The position numbers were made by a program, and so were the translations under genes. Under the pieces are notes generated by a model, which saw only the letters and a program-made list of their open reading frames with translations, had not been told where the DNA came from and made no database searches. From assembly GCA_024640745.1 (NCBI GenBank), contig JAHEEL010000127.1, positions 1 through 6,743 on the forward strand: a stretch of 6,743 nucleotides of DNA, read 5' to 3'. Every line of letters starts with the position of its first letter. The stretch's first letter is position 1. The stretch comes from Actinomycetes bacterium. Its GTDB lineage: Bacteria; Actinomycetota; Acidimicrobiia; Spongiisociales; UBA5794. Shown piece after piece: positions 5,788 to 6,743 of the stretch.

Positions 5788-5830
5788 CGAGATCAGACCC
5801 GCCGTCTCGTGTCTCGTGTCCTATGTCTAG
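5788..5830. terminator. imperfect hairpin with heptad direct repeat between convergent genes
   Basis: The 56-bp gap between dgt (plus) and the minus-strand membrane gene contains CGAGA (5788-5792) complementary to TCTCG (5812-5816), and AGAC (5795-5798) complementary to GTCT (5804-5807), forming an imperfect nested stem. The right arm consists of a tandem 7-mer, GTCTCGT at 5804-5810 and 5811-5817, decaying to GTCCTAT (5818-5824) and GTCTAG. A bidirectional terminator would fit the convergent layout, but no T-run is present and the stem is weak. Confidence 0.3.
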
Positions 5831-6243
5831 GAACTCCCCAGCGCCGCCACAACTGCGAGGATCACCAGGTTCGCCAGCGTCCACGCGATCGCGATCGTGA
5901 CGTAGTACTGGAGCCACCGACCCCAGGTCTCGACCCGGACCGCCAACGCCGTCCCGACCACGTACCACAGAGGGAGGCTCGTCACGAGACCAAAGAGAAC
6001 CACCGTCGTTCGCGAGACTTCGATGAAGTCGAAGGAGAGGAACCACGTCGTCGGGAGCGCAATGACGAACATCAATGCAGCCACGAAACTGGCCGCGAAG
6101 TCCTGCAGATCTCCGGGACGTCGAGAACCGACGGCGAGCGCCATGACCACCATCACCAGCGGATACGAAAGGGCCAGCAGCCCCGCGGCGGTGCGTCCCA
6201 CCGTGGAGCGGCGGGGCGCGAACGAGACGTTACTGGTGGCCAT
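5827..6243 (-). CDS. small four-helix integral membrane protein, unknown function
   Basis: This 138-residue protein is not recognised. It has four clear hydrophobic helices at about residues 19-38, 50-70, 79-101 and 112-134, joined by short loops (SRRPGDLQDF, SFDFIEVSRT, RVETWGR). The N-terminus is basic (Arg11, Arg12, Arg17), which places it in the cytoplasm; with four helices the C-terminus would be inside too. No catalytic or binding motif is visible. A genuine gene is favoured by regular helix spacing, the stop-to-stop fit with the convergent dgt, and the long hydrophobic frame, which is not a typical shadow pattern. The ribosome site upstream of its ATG (complement 6241-6243) is weak. 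It is convergent to dgt and divergent from the secreted coiled-coil gene. Confidence 0.72.
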   Translation of the reverse strand: MATSNVSFAPRRSTVGRTAAGLLALSYPLVMVVMALAVGSRRPGDLQDFAASFVAALMFVIALPTTWFLSFDFIEVSRTTVVLFGLVTSLPLWYVVGTALAVRVETWGRWLQYYVTIAIAWTLANLVILAVVAALGSS

Positions 6244-6403
6244 GAGCCGCTGATCTCGACATCGTGCGAAGCGTACTGTGCCCGGCCGAGACCGACAGCT
6301 CGGAATCCTCCGCTCTGACCGATCGGCAGCTCGCGAAAGAGTCGGTTCGGACTCGGGTCCGTCTGGCGAATACCGGGCCCTCGGGTCTAGCCTGACTCAT
6401 CGA
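6244..6403. promoter_or_regulatory. divergent intergenic region with imperfect direct repeats
   Basis: These 160 bp separate the minus-strand membrane gene from the plus-strand secreted protein and should hold both promoters. Two related 13-17-nt blocks occur: GACCGACAGCTCGG (6290-6303) and GACCGATCGGCAGCTCG (6317-6333), the second with an extra TCGG. A short hairpin CGGAC-TCGG-GTCCG lies at 6348-6361. No gene or RNA was recognised here. The repeats could be operator half-sites, but GC-rich chance similarity is not excluded. Confidence 0.4.
6388..6393 (+). promoter_or_regulatory. candidate -10 element for a near-leaderless transcript
   Basis: TAGCCT fits the actinobacterial TAnnnT -10 pattern and ends 10 nt before ATG 6404. 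This would start the mRNA within a few bases of the start codon. No Shine-Dalgarno sequence is visible upstream of 6404, which agrees with leaderless translation. No convincing -35 box was seen. Confidence 0.35.
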
Positions 6404-6743
6404 ATGCCCGTATTCACACCGACCAAGATGGTCGTCCTCGTGCTCCTCCTCGCGCTGATGGTGGTGGCCCCCGTTCCGGCCGGCGCGCAGACCAAGGAGG
6501 ACGTGGAACGAGCCGAAGCCGCCAAGGAACAGGCGTATCAGGACCTCATCGATGCCAATGAGGCCGTCGGGTCGGCCATCAGTGAGCTCGAGGCCATCGA
6601 ATCGGAGCTCCAGGAGCTCAACCACACGATCAGCCGCCTCGATCGGAAGATCGCGGAATTCGATGACGAAGTTGCCGAATTGCGCGACAACGCGCAGGAG
6701 GTCGTGGTCGAGGCCTACACCAACTCCGGGACGGGCCTGGTCA
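6404..6743 (+). CDS. secreted coiled-coil protein, N-terminal part (cell-wall hydrolase-like)
   Basis: The frame is open from ATG 6404 to the window end (113 codons), so the gene is truncated at its 3' end. Residues 1-28 form a Sec signal peptide: Lys8, hydrophobic core MVVLVLLLALMVVAPV, then PAGA|Q with predicted cleavage after Ala28. Residues about 31-101 are a heptad-like coiled coil rich in Glu, Ala, Leu and Ile (for example AISELEAIESELQELNHTIS). It is followed by VVVEAYTNSGTG, reminiscent of the R-A-x-x-A-Y-x-x-G segment after the coiled coil of secreted NlpC/P60 and M23 peptidoglycan hydrolases (PcsB, RipA and EnvC-like N-termini). The catalytic domain, if any, lies beyond the window, so hydrolase identity is inference. 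In-frame ATG 6428 is an alternative start, but 6404 gives a better signal peptide with a basic n-region. Confidence 0.75.
   Translation, partial: MPVFTPTKMVVLVLLLALMVVAPVPAGAQTKEDVERAEAAKEQAYQDLIDANEAVGSAISELEAIESELQELNHTISRLDRKIAEFDDEVAELRDNAQEVVVEAYTNSGTGLV

Noticed and set aside
5192..6046. 284-codon minus-strand open frame over dgt
   Set aside because: It is a shadow of dgt and also overlaps the better-supported minus-strand membrane protein in another frame.
1..6743. CRISPR array, tRNA, rRNA, insertion sequence or phage attachment site
   Set aside because: No regularly spaced repeats, cloverleaf, transposase motifs or terminal inverted repeats were seen on either strand.

Overview
The window is GC-rich, densely packed DNA. 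It looks like a high-GC actinobacterium, most plausibly an Acidimicrobiia-type marine or soil lineage. This rests on three things: codon third positions dominated by G/C, a lipoprotein whose lipid anchor is followed by a Thr/Ala/Glu-rich linker, and a phosphonate-type ABC permease with the long multi-domain architecture that I associate from memory with Actinobacteria and Chloroflexi. The taxonomic call is inference; no rRNA or other marker is present.

Layout, left to right: (1) the 3' end of a HAD-superfamily 5'-nucleotidase-like gene (to 278); (2) a short leader with a possible promoter and small hairpin; (3) a PhnDCE-type ABC importer: lipoprotein binding protein phnD (365-1486), a perfect 14-bp intercistronic hairpin (1510-1541), ATPase phnC (1571-2323), and an 817-residue permease phnE (2316-4769) that starts at TTG inside the end of phnC; (4) a dNTP triphosphohydrolase (dgt family, 4772-5770) starting 2 nt after phnE; (5) a convergent four-helix membrane protein of unknown function on the minus strand (5827-6243); (6) a 160-bp divergent intergenic region; (7) the start of a secreted coiled-coil protein resembling the N-terminal part of cell-wall hydrolases (6404 to the window end).

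The transporter genes form one unit. PhnD would capture an anionic phosphorus compound (phosphonate, phosphite or similar; the true ligand cannot be read from sequence), PhnE would form the channel and PhnC would drive it. The most unusual object is PhnE. A canonical PhnE of about 250-290 residues can be reconstructed from three separated blocks (about residues 33-84, 396-427 and 655-817). These are interrupted by an extracellular insertion of about 310 residues and a membrane-embedded insertion of about 227 residues. The extracellular insertion contains an Ig-like domain, an EF-hand/dockerin-type Ca2+ loop and a segment strongly resembling bacterial lamin-tail domains, with its two halves apparently in swapped (circularly permuted) order. 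I regard this as the part of the window most likely to be undescribed.

The transporter is flanked by two phosphate-releasing nucleotide enzymes (5'-nucleotidase-like upstream, dNTPase downstream). No C-P lyase, phosphonatase or phosphite dehydrogenase gene is in view, so the use of the imported substrate remains open.
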